Source: Neoceratodus forsteri
Lineage: Eukaryota; Chordata; Ceratodontiformes; Ceratodontidae
NCBI GenBank assembly: GCA_016271365.2
Contig: CM028129.1
Coordinates: forward strand, 1,003,049,501 to 1,003,113,500
DNA: 64,000 bases
Reading direction: 5' to 3'
Shown here: positions 55,105 to 64,000 of the stretch, in pieces
How the letters are laid out: each line of letters begins with the position of its first letter
Numbering within the stretch: position 1 is the first letter of the stretch
Notes under the pieces: generated by a model
What the model saw: the letters and a program-made list of their open reading frames with translations, nothing else
Told to the model about the DNA's origin: nothing
Databases searched by the model: none
Made by a program: the position numbers and the translations under genes

Positions 55105-57900
55105 TCAGTTTGTTTTCCTAGAAGTCTGTTTCTCCTTACCCCTGACCTCTAGAATTCCTTTATGTCTATCCCATGCATTCTTAAATCCCGTGATTGTTTC
55201 AGTCCCCACCACTTCCTCTGGCAGGTGTTCCACTTGTCCACCACCCATTCTGTGAAGAAATTCTTTCTCATGTTTCCTCTGAATCATCCTCCCTCCAACT
55301 TCATCCCATGCCCTCTAGTCCTGGAACATCTTTTCGCTTAAAAATAGTGTTTTCCTGCACCCTGTTCCTCCCTGTAAGATACTTGTATGTCTCTATCATA
55401 TCCTCTCTCCTCCTCTCCTCCAGGGAATACATGTTCAGTTCCTTCAACCTGTCTTCATAGGACTTGTGATGCAATCCATGCACCATCTTTGTTGCCCTCC
55501 TCTGAACCTTCTCTACCCTGTCTATGTCCTTACGTAGGTATGGTCTCCAGAACTATACACTGTACTCCAGGTGGGGCCTCACTAGTGTCTTGTATAGCGG
55601 AATTATGACCTCCCTTTTCCTGCTGGTGATGCCACTGCCTATACATCCCAGCATCCTATTTGCTTTACCTGCTGCCTTGTCACACTGTTTCCCTATCTTG
55701 AGGTCATCAGAGATGACAACCCCTAAGATCCCTTTCCTGCTTGGTGCATGCTATATCCCTCACCCCAACTGATATGTTGTGCCAGGGTTTTTGGGCCCCA
55801 TATGCATTATCTTGCACTCTTTGCATTGAATTTCAACTGCCAAACCCTGACCATTCTTCAAGTTTCTGCAGGTCGCTTCTCATTCTGTCTACACCCTCTG
55901 GTGTGTCCTACTCTGTTACAGAGCTTTGTGTCATCAGCGAACAGTGAAATTCTGCCTTTTAGATCCTGCAAATGTCACTGATGAAGATGTTGAATAGGAC
56001 TGGTCCCAGCACTAATCCTGTGGTACCCCACTGGTCACTCTTCCTCTGTGGAGTGACAGCCATTTACCACCACCCTCTGTGTCCTGCCACCCAGCCAGTT
56101 ACCTACCCACCACACTACTGTCCTGCCCACACCCATATTCCCAGTTTGTGTAATAGTCTTCTATGTGGCACAGTGTCAAGGCCTTGCTGAAGTCCAGATA
56201 GGCCATGTCCACTGCCCTCCCGATCCACCTCCCAGTCACCCAGTCAAAATTCAACCAGGTTGGTCTGACATGACCTCCCCTGGTGAAACCATGCTGCCTT
56301 GGGTCCTGTAGTCCATTGACAACCTGATGTTCCACCAATCTGTCCTTCATGTAGTGCTTCCATGATCTTCCCACTACTGAGGTGAGGCTGACTGGTCTGT
56401 AGTTCCCTGCTTCCTCTTTGTTCCCACTTTTGTATAGGGGACCACATCTGCTGTCCTCCAGTCTTTGGGTACCTCCCTGTTTCCAGTGATCGGCTAAACA
56501 GGATAGCCAGAGGTTCGGCCACCACCTCTCTAAGTTCTTTAAGGACCCTGGGTGCACCCTGTCTGGCCCCATTGCTTTATCAACTCTTATTACTTCCAGT
56601 TCCTTCAGGACCCTTTTCGTGAAAGGACTTGTGTCCATTTCTGCACCATTCTCAACCTTGTACTCCCTTTCAGACCCATTATCCCCTCTTCCTCAGTAAA
56701 GACTGAGCAGAAATACCTGTTTAATATGTCAGCTTTACTGTTGTCATCCTCCACGTGGCTCCCATCCTCCCTTCAGTCTCACTATCCTCCCTTTGTCTTT
56801 CTTTTTTCACTTATGTACCTGTAAAGGTTTGTCCTCTTTACCCACTGATTTTGCAATGTGTTCTTCTGTCTGAGCTTTGGCTTCCTTACTGACCTCCTAC
56901 ACTCCCTTTGCTTCTCCTGGTACTTCTCCCCATCCCTTCTGCCTGTGTCTTTTGTATTGCCTGAATGCAGTCTTTTGGCTTTCACTTCTTTTGCTACCTC
57001 TTGAAAACCATAATGGTCTCCTCTTCCTTTTCCTCTTGCTAACCTGCTTAATGCATAATTCTGTTGTTCTTGTAATCCCATTTTAAATACTGCCCACTGT
57101 TCCTCAATCCTGATTCCTGTCCCATTCCCTTAATGCCTCTTTCAAGTATCTCCCATTTTCCCAAAGTCTGCCCTCTAAAATCCAGGATACGTGTTTTGTG
57201 TGGTTTGGTTCTGCTCTTTCTGTGATTTCAAACCACAATGACTGGTGGTCACTGTTACCCAGGTGCTCCCCACTGTTACCCCATCACACTGTCCCTGTTT
57301 GTGAGCACAAGGTCCAGTATTGCCTTCTGCAAGTTGGTTCCATGACCAGTTGCTTGAGGAAGGCACCCTGAAGGAGTCCAGGATAAATCTGCTCTAGTTG
57401 ATGCTGCTGCTGGGATGCTCCAGTCCACGTCTGGAATATTGAAGTCTCCAACCAGTACTACCTCACCTTGTCTGCCATCCTTTGGATGGCTAGCATCAAC
57501 TCCTATCTGTTTCTTCCTCCTGGGCTGGTGGTCTATAGACCACACCTTCTGTGGATGGCTGTCCCCATTTCCTTTCCAGCTTAACCCACAGTATCTCTCC
57601 CCCATTTGTTCCTCCTGGATCTCTGTGGCCCTTATGTCATTTCATACAGTGCCCTCCTCCTCCCTTCCTGCCTGCTGTGTCTCTTCTGAATATGTTGTAG
57701 CCAGGTATGGCCATCTCCCAGTCATGGTTATCATTACACCAGGTTTCAGTGATGGCCACAATGTCCAGGTCTGACTGTACCATGACAGCCTCCAGATCTT
57801 CCATCTTGTTGCCAAGGCTCCTGGCATTTGCACACATGGCTTTCCATGATTTGACCTCCCTAGACTGCTTCACTGTTCTACTCCAGCCCCTTCCTTGGTT
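55105..57900 (-). pseudogene. CR1 ORF2: endonuclease and reverse transcriptase, broken
   Basis: The endonuclease starts at about 57873 (ANARSLGNKMEDL, LDIVAITETWCNDNH with the Glu, IPGYNIFRRD). It continues with VVLVGDFNIPDVDWSIPAA (about 57465) and ILDLVLTNRDSV. RT pieces: VIRVDKAMGPDRVHPGSL (about 56590), GNYRPVSLTSVVG (about 56405), HGFTRGGHVRPTWLNF and AYLDFSKAL (about 56195). The catalytic part around 55900 is deleted or frameshifted, since only a FADDTK-like remnant is recoverable near 55930. The C-terminus (55486-55105) has YEDRLKELNMYSLEER and FLHRMGGGQVEHLPEEVVG. At least five frame changes are visible. Confidence 0.8.
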
Positions 57901-58098
57901 GTCATTTATCCCTGGTTCTCCTTGCTGTCTGCCCTTCTGCTGAATTTTGCCCCTTTCTGCTTATCCACCTCTTGGGCACTAATCTCCATCTTTGCACACT
58001 GCTTTGCAGAGATAGCCCTCCTCTGGTTCACTGGTTCCACTGCTAGCTGTGGAGGGTGAGCAAGTAGGTACCCTCCTTGCTGGCCTGCCACCCCTTTG

Positions 58099-58834
58099 CT
58101 AGTTTAAATGCTTGTCAATGTGGCATTTAAACTTATCGTGTGCTTGGATTCCCTCAGGATGGATGCAGGCCATCAGGCTTGAGCAAACCTCCATCCCTCC
58201 AGGTGGGTCCCCAGTCACCAATGAATCAAACCCTTCCTCACAGCACCAGTTCTTCAACCATGAGTTAAAGTTCCTGGTGCATGCACTCTGTCTCTCCTTG
58301 CCTCTCACAGGTAGTACTTCTGAGAAAGTGACAGAAGTAGCTACTTGCTTGAGACCTCTCCCAGTTTCCTAAACTCTTCCTGAACTTCCTTTGGCTCCCA
58401 TTTGCCAGGTCATTAGTACCTAGGTGGATAATGACATCCAGCTCACCCTCTGTCTTGCCTTCCCAGTGATCCCCAGGATCTTCCTTCCATCCCTCCATGC
58501 AGTGGCACCTGGTGGCACCTCACCTCCCTGTCCTCCCCTCCTGTGTTCCTAGCTGGATCCCTCTTACGATGGAGTCCCCACCAGGATTCACTTCCTCCTC
58601 CTCCTCTGGGGTCCACTGCTTTCCCACTGAGGTCACCTCCTGGCTAACCTCCACATCCTTTCCTTCCACTTCTCTGGGTACCTCTATTTGGTTGTCCTCA
58701 TTTGCCAGTGTGGCATATGAGTTCTTGAGTGGAATAGGATCTGGGATGTGCCTCTGCCTGACTGCTCTAAACCCTCCTGAGCCCACTGTCATCCAAGTGC
58801 TCCTCGCTCTCGGCATCCTGTGAGGCAGCTGCAT
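58099..58834 (-). pseudogene. CR1 ORF1: SGNH-type esterase, broken
   Basis: CR1 and L3 ORF1 proteins carry an SGNH hydrolase (esterase) domain. Here block I is GGDSIVRGIQLGT (about 58575; catalytic Ser in GDS). The Asn block is VIIHLGTNDLANGS (about 58425). The last block, near 58165, reads HPEGIQAHDKFK, with the His of the triad in place and the expected Asp replaced (position of DGxHP is ACIHP). An N-terminal stretch resembles IPLKNSYATLANE. The frame changes between the blocks at about 58300 and 58500. Confidence 0.7.
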
Positions 58835-59287
58835 TGGACTGGGTGGTCCCTGGATAGGGTGATGGTACTCCTGACCCAGTTTACTTCTGCTCTGAGTCTA
58901 GCTACCTTATCCAGTCAGAGAGATGCATGCAGATAGGCAGCACCTCAGTGTCCAGAAGGTCTGCCTGAATATGGCTGCCCCAGCCACCTGCATTGCACCA
59001 CTCCCCACATTATGCTGCAATTCCACTACTTGTCTGCTACTGAAGCTCTCCTAGTTCTCTTTTATTAATTTACTGTACTAAAATCCTGTCACTGATCCTC
59101 AGATAATTTTTTTTTTAAGGAAAAAACCAATAAATAAATAAATGAGTCAAAACACTTGTCGTGCTTTGAGGGTGGGCTACTTCCCCCTTATGCCCTCCTA
59201 CTTCACACCTTACTATACCCTGTGTTTAGCTCCTGTCAATCAGATTTATCAGGGCATATAATTAAGAGTTGGGGAAGGAGGGGCGAA

Positions 59288-59832
59288 AATTTGCAGCAAT
59301 TAAAGACAGCAAAAATTATACCACCACTATGTTTTAAATTTTCAACAGCCCAAAACAATTATAAGTAAAGACAACAAAGAAAGTATAGTGTCACTACAAG
59401 CCCACAATCTAAGTTTAAAAGAAAATAGCAATTACCAGTTACTCTAAAGCACTGAATTGAATATATTTCCTTCCTTCCCCTTCTGGCTTTTCTGAGAAAA
59501 TAAACCTCTGCTTGCTACTTTTAACTCTGACTAATCCCCTCCAGTTATCAACGTAGCTGAGGTCAGAGGCCAGACAATTAACACCCTTCACCCAACTACA
59601 GGGCAGTCAGACAAGCCAAGATAAAATTTGCAGCAATTAAAGACAGCACAGAGTTACACCACCACTATGTTTTAAATTTTCAACAGCCCAAAAACAATTA
59701 TAAGTAAAGACAACAAAGAAAGTATAGTGTCACTACAAGCCCACAATCTAAGTTTAAAGGAAAAATAGCAATTGCCAGTTACTCTGAAGCATTGAATTGA
59801 ATATGTTTCCTTCCTTCCCCTTCTGGCTTCTT
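59288..59832. repeat. Local direct duplication, two copies of about 205 bp
   Basis: 59288-59492 and 59625-59832 are nearly identical, sharing GCAGCAATTAAAGACAGC near the start and CTTCCTTCCCCTTCTGGC at the end. About 130 bp of unique sequence lies between them. The high similarity points to a recent local event. Confidence 0.9.
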
Positions 59833-60122
59833 CTCAGTATCTCAGCTTGACCACTGTACTCATTGATATACGTTTTCAAGTCAGGGTTTTTGGGGTAGTA
59901 CAGGTCAGGGAAGTACAGCCATAGGTATTAGCATACAGTTCATTAGTCATGTCACACCAGTCACTCATCCTGAGACAAATCATGTTCTTCACTCATCACA
60001 GCAGTTACATTTTTTTCTCAGTTCTGATTATCTGCTGAAGACCTGTAAAGATGACCAAAACATTAATGAACCTTTTTTTACTTTTTTTAAATAATGCCCC
60101 CCCCCCAAAAAAAAATACTTAC

Positions 60123-60214
60123 CTTTCATGAGTTGACAGTTTCTGTGCAGCGAACCTCAGCAGCAGACATCCAAAACTTGTTGTGGCGGACCACTGATGC
60201 TGTGCCTATGATGA
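60123..60214 (-). CDS. Exon-like segment with strong splice sites
   Basis: On the - strand a 10-T pyrimidine tract ending CCAG precedes position 60214, and a consensus donor GTAAGTAT begins at 60122. The 92-base segment between reads IIGTASVVRHNKFW, then MSAAEVRCTETVNS, then a TGA six bases before the donor. The HNKFWxxxAxxV pattern is loosely SANT/Myb-like. If the TGA was once CGA, the frame would cross the splice site. The stop may instead mean that it is a 3' UTR boundary or a relic. Confidence 0.3.
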
Positions 60215-60483
60215 CTGGAAAAAAAAAAGTCATCATAAATGATTGTCTTTCAGTGTACCACAGCCTCCCCCCAAAAAAAAAGAACATTTGAATTTGACAA
60301 TAGCACATAGTCATAACATATGTGTTGCTTGCATGTTTATGTGATTTGATCATCATGCCCACCACGGTAAAGTGTGAAGATTCCCTGAAAAAGAACAATA
60401 TGACGGACTGCTTACAACACAGAACAAGATTATACAGATAGAAATTAAATGGCTGTGTCTCTGGAAAAAATAATTATAGTGGC

Positions 60484-60606
60484 ACACACAGTAACTTACC
60501 ATTGTGGTATGATGGCAAGGCACACACAAAGGGCAGCATGTATTGGTGATGCAGCAGGTGTCAACACAGCTTATGCTCTCTCTTGGGACAAAGAAACGCA
60601 TTTCTG
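60484..60606 (-). CDS. Cys-rich exon-like frame ending at a splice donor
   Basis: On the - strand the frame reads MRFFVPRESISCVDTCC, then ITNTCCPLCVPCHHTTM, and reaches the consensus donor GTAAGTTACT at about 60497. Six cysteines fall in about 20 residues. No family is recognised. It may belong with the exon-like pieces at 60123 and 62778. Confidence 0.22.
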
Positions 60607-60708
60607 TTATTTTAATGTTCATCTGGACTTTTCGTTCAGTTACATCAGCAGAACAGCAGCAGCAGGTGGTGTCACAACTTAGGCAATGATGTCACTTAGC
60701 AAGCAATG

Positions 60709-61012
60709 GAGTGGCAGGCCCAAAAATGCTTAGTCCGATAAATATGTTTATGTTCTCTGGCAAGTTTCACATGTGCTTTGCACCGCCTTCTCAGATGTGT
60801 GCAGCAGAATTATTTGACTTAAAGGAAGCCTTTACTCTTTGGGGACACAACTTCACATTTCTGGTAAAGTGCTGTTGGTGGTGGTGGTGTGGGGTGGCAG
60901 GCCCAACTTTCAGTTCTCTGGCAAGCTTCACATGTGCTGTGCACCACCTACTCAGATGTGTGTGGCAAAAGTATTTGACTTAAAGGAAGCATTTTCTCTT
61001 TGGGGACACAAC
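60709..61012. repeat. Tandem duplication, unit about 150-180 bp
   Basis: 60709-60857 and 60892-61012 share TCTCTGGCAAG.TTCACATGT, TTTGACTTAAAGGAAGC and CTCTTTGGGGACACAAC. Copy two lacks an early part of copy one. Confidence 0.85.
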
Positions 61013-61166
61013 ACTATGCGACGCATTTCTGGCATTTCATTTTTGATCTGGGCTTTTCGTGACATTAAAATAGCAGGACAAAAGCACAAAAGATAGCACA
61101 TTTGTGGGGGGCATGGTACAGTAGGTGTGGTAATGGTATTGTTTGTGATAATTGTGCTGGTGGTTT

Positions 61167-61461
61167 AAAGAGAAAGTAACATGCAGGACTACATTTTTCA
61201 GTCTTGTTGTTACCAATGGAAATCTGCTTTACATTAACTATTTTGACTGAACCTGCAGCACTTTTAGGGCCATAATTATTTATAATCTATTCATGGGCTT
61301 CAAACTTCTGCTCTAGCCACTAGATCACACTCCTACAAATGACAGAACATAATGTCGACAGAAAAAGTGTCATGAGTTCGGTCAATAGCTTGTGTAAAAC
61401 AGATTTCCATTGCTAACAATATTGATAAATGTAGTCCTGCATGTTAGTTTCCTTTTAAGTA
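61167..61461. mobile_element. Inverted-repeat MITE, about 295 bp
   Basis: The ends 61167-61230 and 61400-61461 are inverted copies of about 62 bp. They share AACATGCAGGACTACATTT and CAATGGAAATCTG with their complements. No coding region. Confidence 0.75.
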
Positions 61462-61479
61462 AATGTTCAGAAAATTACC

Positions 61480-62330
61480 AAGTATTTTTGTAGTTGTTAT
61501 TACTTAATTTACTTTATTTCTTACATGACTGATGGTCCGCCAAATAGCAGATACTGCCTGCTTTCATTACAGGTCAAACTCTGGTGCCACTATGCACGCT
61601 GCAATGAAAGTGTCTTGAAGAGGGTGTTTTGGAGACACAATATTTAATTAGAGGAAAGCATGCAGTGTCCTCAAAGTGGGTGGCAACATGACTAATTACA
61701 TAAAATGAAACTAAGAACAAAACAATTTCTATTGCTGAAAGCATAATGGTGTGGGGGACATTGGGGGGAGGTGGGGAATGTGATTTACCAGTATGAGGCT
61801 GAAGAAATACAGAATTAAAATTTACATAGCTAAGAAAACATTAACTCAACATAAATGTTATAAGTAAGAAAAAAATATGGCTTAAGAAAATAAAAACAGA
61901 TTATTTTTTTGGGTGGGGGATGTTGTTAATACTGGCTTTTTTGATCTTTCTTGTCCCTCATATTGGTAAATCTGATTCACCATCCCACCTCCCCAAATGT
62001 TCCCCCTGCCATGCTATTAAACAATTCTGCAATACAAATTGTTTTGTTCTTAACCTCTTACTCGTCTCGTCTATCATCATCATCTTTATTTTATTTTATG
62101 TAATAAGTCATGTGGTTGCCCACTGTGCAGACACTGTGTGCTCTCATTGCAGTTGAAATTGTGCTGCCAAAAAGCCATCTTCAAGACCCTTTTATTGCAG
62201 TGTGCATGATAGCATGACAGTTTCACCTGGAATATGGCATCCACCATTTTGCCGACCATCACTCATGTAACAAAAAGAACAATTCCAAATAAAGTTAATT
62301 AAGTAACAAATAGAAAAAATCACAAACAAA
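61480..62330. repeat. Imperfect palindrome of about 850 bp
   Basis: The left arm (about 61480-61830) and right arm (about 61940-62330) match inverted over more than 300 bases. Examples: ATGCACGCTGCAATGAAAG (61592) against the complement of the region at 62192; GGCAACATGACTAATTACAT (61682) against the complement near 62115; and GATTTACCAGTATGAG (61781) against the complement near 61970. The centre is A/T-rich. A direct copy of part of the centre (AACATAAATGT.. AAGAAAA) recurs at about 62341-62385. Confidence 0.75.
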
Positions 62331-62518
62331 ACATTACCTGAACATAAATTTCATACAGAAAAAGAAAAATATTAATTAAGAAAAAAAAAAATTAAAAGTA
62401 GAGGAAGGAGACGTATTTTTTTTTGGGGGGGGGGTTCAATTTGGAAATCAATATAACTTTCATAATGAGCCTGTGGGGGCTGTTGCTGCTTATCACCACC
62501 ACTATTACTAAGCAGCAG
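62331..62518. other. A-rich sequence with G/T run
   Basis: No gene. Contains poly-A (about 62378) and T8-G10 (about 62416-62435) runs. Confidence 0.5.
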
Positions 62519-62713
62519 TCATAGTACTTCATCATTCTGCCCCTCATTCTGCCCCTCAGCACATATCAGCCACTGCATTGCTGCCTCCACCAACGTTTTC
62601 AGCCCCTGTAGCTTGGCATGCAGCTTGGCAAGGTCCCCCTGTGTCGCAGGCTGATGTGACCTCTCTTCATCATAGGCAGCTCTGGGACCTGCCATCACGT
62701 CACCTGATGCCAT
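62519..62713 (-). CDS. Small ORF, possible coiled coil
   Basis: The ATG at 62711-62713 opens 64 codons (MASGDVMAGPRAAYDEERSH ... QGDLAKLHAKLQGLKTLVEA). The middle is heptad-like and the C-terminus is Gln/Asn/Glu-rich. It lies just beyond the BED-like exon on the same strand and may be a further exon of the same gene. No family recognised. Confidence 0.3.
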   Translation of the reverse strand: MASGDVMAGPRAAYDEERSHQPATQGDLAKLHAKLQGLKTLVEAAMQWLICAEGQNEGQNDEVL

Positions 62714-62777
62714 TACTATGGCAACATGCAGGCAGACGAGCTGGTTGTGCCACCACAGCTGCAGGAGGGGCTGCTAC

Positions 62778-62917
62778 CTCCTGCAGCTTTGCTTCCCACT
62801 GGGCACAGTGGTGAACAGCTAGATGGGTGCTCTGACTACCCGTGCCCAGGTGGCTACCCTTGGGCCCCCGGCAGACCACCACATTACAAAGATTGCAACG
62901 CACCATGCTGGGGTTGC
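62778..62917 (-). CDS. BED-type zinc-finger-like exon
   Basis: A long pyrimidine tract ending CTTCCTTCCCAG sits just before 62917, a strong acceptor. The exon then reads MVRCNLCNVVVCRGPKGSHL, then GTGSQSTHLAVHHCAQWEAK. The CxxC...HxxxH spacing with a following aromatic/Trp is that of BED fingers from hAT-type transposases and their domesticated descendants. A possible donor (GAG/GTAGC) lies at about 62778, after which the frame continues to 62700. No DDE or dimerisation domain is nearby. Confidence 0.4.
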
Positions 62918-63030
62918 CTGGGAAGGAAGAAGAAGAAAAAGAGGCCCACACAGGGGAGCTGCAGGCAGGGCCCAGTACAGGTGGTGGTGGTGGGGGCACC
63001 AGGACACACCTACTGCTGTGCTGCCAGTCG

Positions 63031-63489
63031 TTAAGGGCCAACAACCTGCTGTGGTTCCTGCTGCTCCTCCTGTTGATCCTGCTGCAGCTGCTGCTCCTCC
63101 TGCTGATCCTGCTGCAGCTGCTGCTCCTCCTGCTGATCTTGCTGCTGCTCCTCCTGCTGATCCTGCTGCGGCTGCTGCTCCTCCTGCTGATCTTGCTGCT
63201 GCTCCTCCTGCTGATCCTGCTGTGGCTGCTGCTCCTCCTGCTGATCCTGCTGCAGCTGCTGCTCCTCCTGCTGATCCTGCTGCAGCTGCTGCTCCTCCTC
63301 CTGCTGATCCTGCTGCAGCTGCTGCTCCTCCTGCTGATCCTGCTGCAGTTGCTGCTCCTCCTGCTGATCCTGCTGCTCTTGCTGCTGCTCCTCCTGCTGA
63401 TCCTGCTGCAGCTGCTGCTCCACCTGCTCCTGCTCCTGGATGACTACCTCAGCCACCTGGCTCACTGTGGCTTCAGGTGGGGTCCCCAA
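63031..63489 (-). CDS. Gln/Glu-rich repeat protein frame
   Basis: On the - strand the frame codes for about 13 imperfect repeats of QQDQQEEQQL, made from a 30-bp (sometimes 24-bp) unit. It starts upstream with PPEATVSQVAEVVIQEQEQ and has no in-frame ATG near the start (63489 is TTG). The open frame is kept through all repeat copies because unit lengths are multiples of three. It may be the N-terminal or linker exon of the BED-like gene, or simply a coding-neutral minisatellite. Confidence 0.35.
   Translation of the reverse strand: MGTPPEATVSQVAEVVIQEQEQVEQQLQQDQQEEQQQEQQDQQEEQQLQQDQQEEQQLQQDQQEEEQQLQQDQQEEQQLQQDQQEEQQPQQDQQEEQQQDQQEEQQPQQDQQEEQQQDQQEEQQLQQDQQEEQQLQQDQQEEQQEPQQVVGP
63056..63435. 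repeat. Minisatellite, unit CTGCTGCAGCTGCTGCTCCT plus CCTGCTGATC (30 bp)
   Basis: Tandem units of 30 bp with some of 24 and one of 33 bp, rich in CTG. The + strand would code Leu runs and the - strand Gln/Asp/Glu runs. Confidence 0.9.
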
Positions 63490-63499
63490 AGCCTGCCAA

Positions 63500-64000
63500 T
63501 TTGATCTAACTGGGCGGCCACCCCACAGTCATGGCCCACCACATCTATGCTCCATCAAGAAAGTAAATTAACAAAACAAAAAAACAAAGTACTTGTACAA
63601 GTACAAGTAGTAGTAAAATAAAGTACAGTACCTAAAAATAACTACACACAAAATTGTTTTTTTTTTTAAGCCTTTCTAATTAAATAACACTTTCCTGAAG
63701 GACTATAACAATGAAATACACAAAGATTTAACACACAGAAAAAGAACTATAGCTTTTTTCTGAGCTCTGAAACACACAGTACAGAGTCAGACTACACACT
63801 GCAGAACTGCCTGGACTGCAAGCTCCTTCCACTGGAGAAAGTTAAAGTAAAACACTGACTTCCTGCCAGTACCTATTGAACTGCCTCCCTGAATCATGTC
63901 ACCTGCAGAGACAGTCAACCATGTGATCACTGGTCAGTGGGCTGGTTGTTTCTTAATGACTTCACGTTGTCTAATCACAATGTGAAGTAACACAAAGTCA
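63500..64000. other. No gene recognised
   Basis: TACTTGTACAAGTACAAGTA (about 63590-63609) is a short palindromic run. A CCAT-rich end with several GTCA/TGAC motifs could be a promoter for the - strand frame at 63489, but there is no TATA or CpG support. Confidence 0.35.

Larger units (their letters stand above)
55022..59081 (-). mobile_element. CR1 LINE, nearly full length (about 4.06 kb)
   Basis: The 3' end at 55022 shows tail units like TATGTATC and the CR1 3' block. ORF2 runs to about 57900 and ORF1 from about 58099 to 58834. AATCCTGT occurs at 55014-55021 and again at 59082-59089, a possible 8-bp target duplication that would set the limits. The upstream limit is otherwise uncertain. Stops and frameshifts make it inactive. 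Confidence 0.85.

Noticed and set aside
62842..63504. Long + strand frame with Leu runs
   Set aside because: It is the complement of the CTG-rich minisatellite. The amino-acid pattern follows only from the repeat unit, and upstream residues match nothing.
1..64000. tRNA or rRNA genes
   Set aside because: Apart from the tRNA-like head of the CORE-SINE at 32240 no cloverleaf with intact boxes and no rRNA-like stretch was noticed.

Overview
The window reads as intergenic or intronic DNA from a large, transposon-rich vertebrate genome. CR1, L2, Rex1/Babar-like and L1/Tx1-type LINEs sit beside Penelope-like elements, a Ty3/gypsy element, a class I or epsilon-like endogenous retrovirus (ERV) and a MIR-type CORE-SINE. 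Penelope-like elements with Rex1-like LINEs and an env-bearing ERV argue against a mammal or bird. An amphibian (caecilian-like) or another non-avian, non-mammalian tetrapod fits best, but the species cannot be fixed from sequence alone. No complete host gene is visible. Almost every open frame belongs to a decayed mobile element.

Layout. 1-3022: a long LTR on the + strand, split by a CR1 LINE. 3030-4325: two LINE fragments on the - strand. 4332-13368: a Ty3/gypsy retrotransposon on the - strand with an unusually long LTR (about 1.9 kb) and a PNMA-like Gag. 13400-26189: an L1/Tx1 LINE on the + strand whose ORF1 is interrupted by a 10.24 kb ERV on the - strand (14264-24503). The ERV has paired LTRs, a CTAT target duplication, gag, pro, pol and env. 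26187-27197: an L2 LINE. 27.2-40.4 kb: sparse sequence with a possible host promoter and first exon (28.1-28.8 kb), inverted-repeat MITEs, a CORE-SINE, L2 fragments, microsatellites and two satellite-like arrays. 40.4-44.7 kb: a Rex1-like LINE on the - strand split by a CR1 fragment.

45.2-49.5 kb: a large foldback structure whose two arms carry the same roughly 60-bp minisatellite in opposite orientations. One arm is split by a 5'-truncated Penelope-like element with a GIY-YIG domain. 50.2-53.6 kb: a second Penelope-like element, interrupted and truncated by other repeats, one of which also occurs at 47.4 kb. 55.0-59.1 kb: a nearly full-length CR1 with an esterase ORF1 and an endonuclease-reverse transcriptase ORF2. 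59.3-64.0 kb: local duplications, a palindrome of about 850 bp, and a - strand cluster of exon-like pieces (BED-like zinc finger, Gln/Glu-rich repeat, strong splice sites) that may be a domesticated transposon gene or the host-like part of a DNA transposon.

The order of insertions can be partly reconstructed: L1 before ERV; the Ty3-type LTR before CR1; the Rex1-like LINE before CR1; the foldback minisatellite before the Penelope-like element. The most unusual observations are an Ig-like, cysteine-less domain at the N-terminus of the ERV Env, a PNMA-type Gag in the Ty3 element, the foldback made of inverted minisatellite arms, and a palindromic hairpin family present three times.
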